Positions 60,401-64,000 of a stretch of 64,000 bases of DNA are shown here, one piece after another. The stretch is from assembly GCF_028769735.1 (NCBI RefSeq), contig NC_088179.1, positions 3,531,501 through 3,595,500 of the forward strand. Direction: 5' to 3'. Numbering within the stretch: position 1 is the stretch's first letter; every line of letters starts with the position of its first letter. The stretch comes from Zonotrichia leucophrys gambelii (Eukaryota > Chordata > Aves > Passeriformes > Passerellidae). The translations under genes were made by a program, and so were the position numbers. The notes under the pieces were generated by a model that saw only the letters and a list, made by a program, of their open reading frames with translations, did not search any database and was not told the origin of the DNA.

Positions 60401-62135
60401 TAGCACTTGTATAGAATCTGCTTTCAGTAGCTGTCACAAAGATCAGCCTGTGGGAGATTATCTCTGACCACAGCATGGGACAGGGGTCTGTTCAGGGTGG
60501 CAGGAACAGCACAAACCTGTGGCAAGCAAAAAGAAAACATCCATCCAGAGCCATTAAGCAAAAAAAGTATTGTCTGTAGTTCAAGAATTCCTACATTTGC
60601 ACATTTCTGCGGGGCCGAGGAATACTCAGATGAACTGATACCTGATACTCTGCAAAGTCTCAGTTCATATTGTCCAGGTCAACAGCCCAGCTAAACTGAT
60701 GAAGCAGGACACCTTGGGATTTGGAGTCCCAGAGTGCTGTTACGGATTTTCCTTTTCTCCTTTTCACTCTCACTGTATTTTTGTGCCATCTAAGTTGCAT
60801 ATGTTCTGTGCTTGATGCAAATCAGCCAAACCTTTCTTGGTTTCATCAAACTTTACAGATTTGGCATGTAAAAGGCTTGTCTGTTTTCTTTAATGAACAC
60901 AGACAGGTATCTTTAAAGATGATGAAGAAAGAAAATTCACTGTATGGTAAAAAGGCTAATAAAGTATTACAATTATAACCACATCTTAGTACCTGAACAG
61001 CTTGAAAGATCCATGTTCCTTTTGTGCTCATTCATTTTGTTTTCTCCTGAGCTCCAATCTATTTTACTGCACTATTTCTAACCAGTTCTGAAGACTTCCA
61101 GCCTAAGGCAGTCAGACAGTCTCTGTAGGGACTCCATGTACAAAGAGTCTTGATCCTCTCTTGATGACATGCAGTCTAATTAGGAAATCAGGTAAGGGTG
61201 GGCAAGGCAGCAGGAGCAAAACCCATTAAAAGCAACCAGGACTTTCTTGGGAATTTTTCTTTTCTTTTTCACAAAGAGTCTGCATTATCAGAAGTCTTGT
61301 GCCCTGAACCGTTAATTAATTAAAGTTATGGTTTCAACCAGCTCTCAGAGTAACCTGCTTAATTTCATCCTGGCTGACAGAAAACTCCCCAGCAATTTTG
61401 TACTTCCTTGACTTTCAGCTATGTAACTGTTTTAAAATCAGGAAATTTGGAATCTAAGTGTGCAATAGCATGGTTGTTAGGGGTATTGTTACAAACAATA
61501 TTAATGTGTTATGCACTAAGACTATTTATCATATTTTATTTTAGAAATTGATTTTCTCACTCTCCTATTGTATTCAAAACAGAATTTCCCTGAAGTCAGT
61601 GGTACGAACAATCACAAAACCCAAAGTTTAGACTTCCATATGCATAGCTTTGCTCTAGGAATGCGTTTTTCCTATGCAGCAAAAGTCCATTCTCAAAGAA
61701 AAACACAAGAAACAAAAGCTTTAGCATTGAGATTGCTTTAAAAAACTCAGTAGTGAAGGAGAAGGGCAGAATTCTAAGCCCAGAAGACTAAAATCATGAA
61801 GCAAACAGATACAAAGGAAATGAGGCTGAAAGGTAGTGCTTCTGTACAGTAAAATAGGCTGTGTGGACTTTGTAGATTCCTTTAGCACATTATTCCCTAA
61901 GGCTTAGTGACAACCTGCTTGTGTTTTCCTGTATGGCTGCTTTGGATGACCAATGACCTCTCAGGAAGGTTTTATCAAGGGCTGAATAATCACTCTTGAT
62001 ATTTTGCATGACATTGACATGAAGGACAACAAACCTCTACTAGAAAATGAGAAACCCCCATAAATATAATTCTGTGTAAGTGTATTTCAAAAAGCTGTCA
62101 AAGCAGGTTAGCTCAGCAGCGAGTCCTACTCCAGA
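57408..62135. other. Intergenic DNA, no gene seen
   Basis: AT-rich, with an A tract around 60000. A frame at 59395-59670 and several shorter ones have no recognisable domain and no convincing splice context. Confidence 0.5.
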
Positions 62136-62141
62136 CAGCAT

Positions 62142-62782
62142 TGTGGAGCCCAGTGGGCCTACACAAAAAGGGTCCATTATGGTTCCATGGAGGGACAGAC
62201 CCCAAGTTTGGAAAAAATCTCCCCTGTCCAAGGCAACAGAGCAGAGCCTCTCCCAGGATGCTTTGTTGTGTATGCAGATATCCCCCAGTTCTACCTCCCT
62301 GTTGGCCCGTTGGCCTCTCTGACCCTTTTTCCTTATATGTATAACCCCTAGAATGTTCTCCCTTCCCTGCTTACCCATTGGCCCTCTATTGCCACAGTGT
62401 CCTGCCCCCTTTACCCTATTGGCTGCCATCCCTTGTCCCACCTCTCTACTCCCTGAGCCCTCAGCCCATTGGCCCTGGTGCTCTGCTCCGCCCCCCTGTT
62501 CTCTTATTTAAACCTGGACCCTGCACTGTTGGTTTGTCTTTGTTTCTGGACATATTTGTGAGTGGCTGGAATAAACCCTCTCCTCGGAGCTCCACACAAA
62601 GAGCCTTCCCACTTCTTTGTCATGGGTGATTCTACAAGGGAAGTGTGTGCTGCAGTGATTGTGTGTGTGTGTGTGTGTGTGTGTGCCTGTGCCACCAAGC
62701 ACCTTCATTACCGGAGATGCTTCTGGAAGGTCGCAGCACCGCTGCCTCTTGCTCCACCACCAATGGGTTAGCATTCGCGACA
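62142..62782 (+). mobile_element. Solo LTR, ERVK-like, with complete promoter layout
   Basis: A 641-bp element from TGTGGAGCCCAG to CATTCGCGACA. Flanks CAGCAT (62136-62141) and CATCAT (62783-62788) match at five of six, fitting a 6-bp duplication. It contains ATTGG (inverted CCAAT) boxes in the neighbourhoods of 62374, 62416 and 62465, a GC box CTCCGCCCCC near 62485, a TATA-like TATTTAAA at 62505-62512 and AATAAA at 62570-62575. A TG microsatellite sits in U5. Confidence 0.82.
62660..62685. repeat. TG dinucleotide microsatellite within the LTR
   Basis: About twelve uninterrupted TG units in the U5 part of the LTR at 62142-62782. It probably expanded after insertion. Confidence 0.95.
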
Positions 62783-62788
62783 CATCAT

Positions 62789-64000
62789 GGTCCTAATTTT
62801 TGTATACACTCAAGAACAAAATTTCAATGGCATGAAGTAACACAGATTAACTATAATCAGTATTTCTCACTCCAGAAATTTTTGTATTAACACAAGGAAG
62901 TTTAGCAAAAGCTATGTTGCAATGGATGGATGAACAAGATCCAGGAAATGCTGGTATTACCTGTCTCCAAGAGGAGAAAACTCTAAACTTCATGTAAAAT
63001 GAGACCCTGCAGAGTACGTGGGCCAGATAAGAACAGAAGCAGAAAAATCCTCTCTATAGAGTGGCATTTTAACCCCACTTCTCTTTGCGTGGGCCTGGGA
63101 GAGCATTGTGGTGCAGCCAGGGACACAGGATTCAAAGCTGTTAGAATTGTTAGTTGTGATGAATCAGATTCCTGAAAAGGTGCAATGGATGCCTGTTTGG
63201 GGACTTACACATTCCTTGGAGCAAGGATCTGGATCACATCCTTGTACCTTGGAGCACAGGCAGAGCTGGGTCCCCTCAAGCTGTGCCTTGTTGAGTACTG
63301 AGGAGGACCAGGCTGTGCTCCTCAATGCCAGAGATTTTGAGCACTTTGCTCTGAAGAAAGAGAATGAGAACTTGCACAAGCAGGAAGTGTTGAATATCAA
63401 CAGAGCTGTGAAGCAGATAAGAAGACAAGACATGGGCAAAGCTGAAGTGATAATGTAATGGGGAAATTCAAAAGTCACAAATCCTGCAGCTGCCCTCCAT
63501 TGGCTTAAATGCTTGTGCATCCTTGGAACTGGGCAGCTACCACCTCTCATGGAGAGGAGACAGAGCTTCTGGAACGACACCCCTCAACACTGCATGGCTG
63601 TGCTCTGTGTCTGTTCCATGAGTGAAAACTGCAGGAACAACAGGTCAAGAGATGTCTTTAAAGAATCAGAAAAAAAAAAATCTGAAATAATTAGATTTGG
63701 TCAGCTCAGCCAGCAGAAGTAATACTGCATTTCTTTCTCTTCGCCTGTTCTTGAGCTTCTAAAAAGCAAAGACAATGTTCAGCTGATTTATTTCCCCAGA
63801 GACAGGGAGCTAAAATTGTCAGAGGGAAAAGGAAATAAAAGTTATGCCTGCATATGACAACTAGGGTTGGAAAAAGCAATAATAAAGAAATGAATGTTTC
63901 TTGTATATACTTGTTCAATTCAATTAGAACACAAGATGTTTGTTTCTTGTAAAGTTAAATTCAGCTCCATATAACAGACACATAAAGGTACAATAACTCT
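62789..64000. other. Intergenic DNA to window end
   Basis: One + frame at 63108-63458 (116 codons) is moderately long and charged at its C-terminal half, but I recognise no family and no splice signals that would anchor it. Nothing else is seen. Confidence 0.5.

Noticed and set aside
63108..63458. 116-codon + frame, charged C-terminal half
   Set aside because: No family recognised and no supporting signals; could be part of an unlisted repeat.
1..64000. CRISPR arrays, operons, tRNA or rRNA genes
   Set aside because: No regularly spaced palindromic repeats, tRNA boxes or rRNA stretches seen; spliced CLSTN2 and CR1/LTR repeats mark this as vertebrate nuclear DNA.

Overview
This is vertebrate nuclear DNA, most likely from a songbird (passerine). 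It is AT-rich with spliced exons, CR1 LINE 3' fragments and many solo long terminal repeats (LTRs) of types I recognise from songbird genomes. The species is inferred from repeats and compact introns; no prokaryotic features, RNA genes or CRISPR arrays were seen.

The one protein-coding gene I can support is the 3' half of CLSTN2 (calsyntenin-2, alcadein-gamma) on the + strand. Nine consecutive coding exons lie at 13429-13591, 25089-25255, 29349-29497, 31033-31256, 32919-33089, 33663-33808, 34376-34499, 35834-36018 and 37189-37398. All splice phases fit, and together they encode 512 residues plus a stop. They cover the end of the LamG/LNS-type domain, the cysteine-containing membrane-proximal ectodomain, the transmembrane helix, and a cytoplasmic tail with two WDDS kinesin-light-chain motifs, an NPME motif and an acidic run. 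The 5' half of the gene lies to the left of the window.

Layout: 1-13428 is intron holding two LTR insertions. 13429-37398 carries the nine exons, with five solo LTRs in the introns between them. From 37399 there is 3' UTR, possibly ending near a polyadenylation signal at 47399. The rest, to 64000, is non-coding DNA with CR1 remnants and a cluster of LTRs at about 54.4-57.4 kb and 62.1-62.8 kb.

Several LTRs could be delimited by target-site duplications: 5 bp for one family (12453, 26596, 30023) and 6 bp for others (19772, 24246, 36266). Six of the seven LTRs within CLSTN2 introns are antisense to the gene.

The most notable signal is a four-fold tandem repeat of the splice-donor region of the exon ending at 33808. 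It creates in-frame alternative donors that could lengthen the extracellular stalk by 8 or 16 residues. I found no clearly new multi-gene system.
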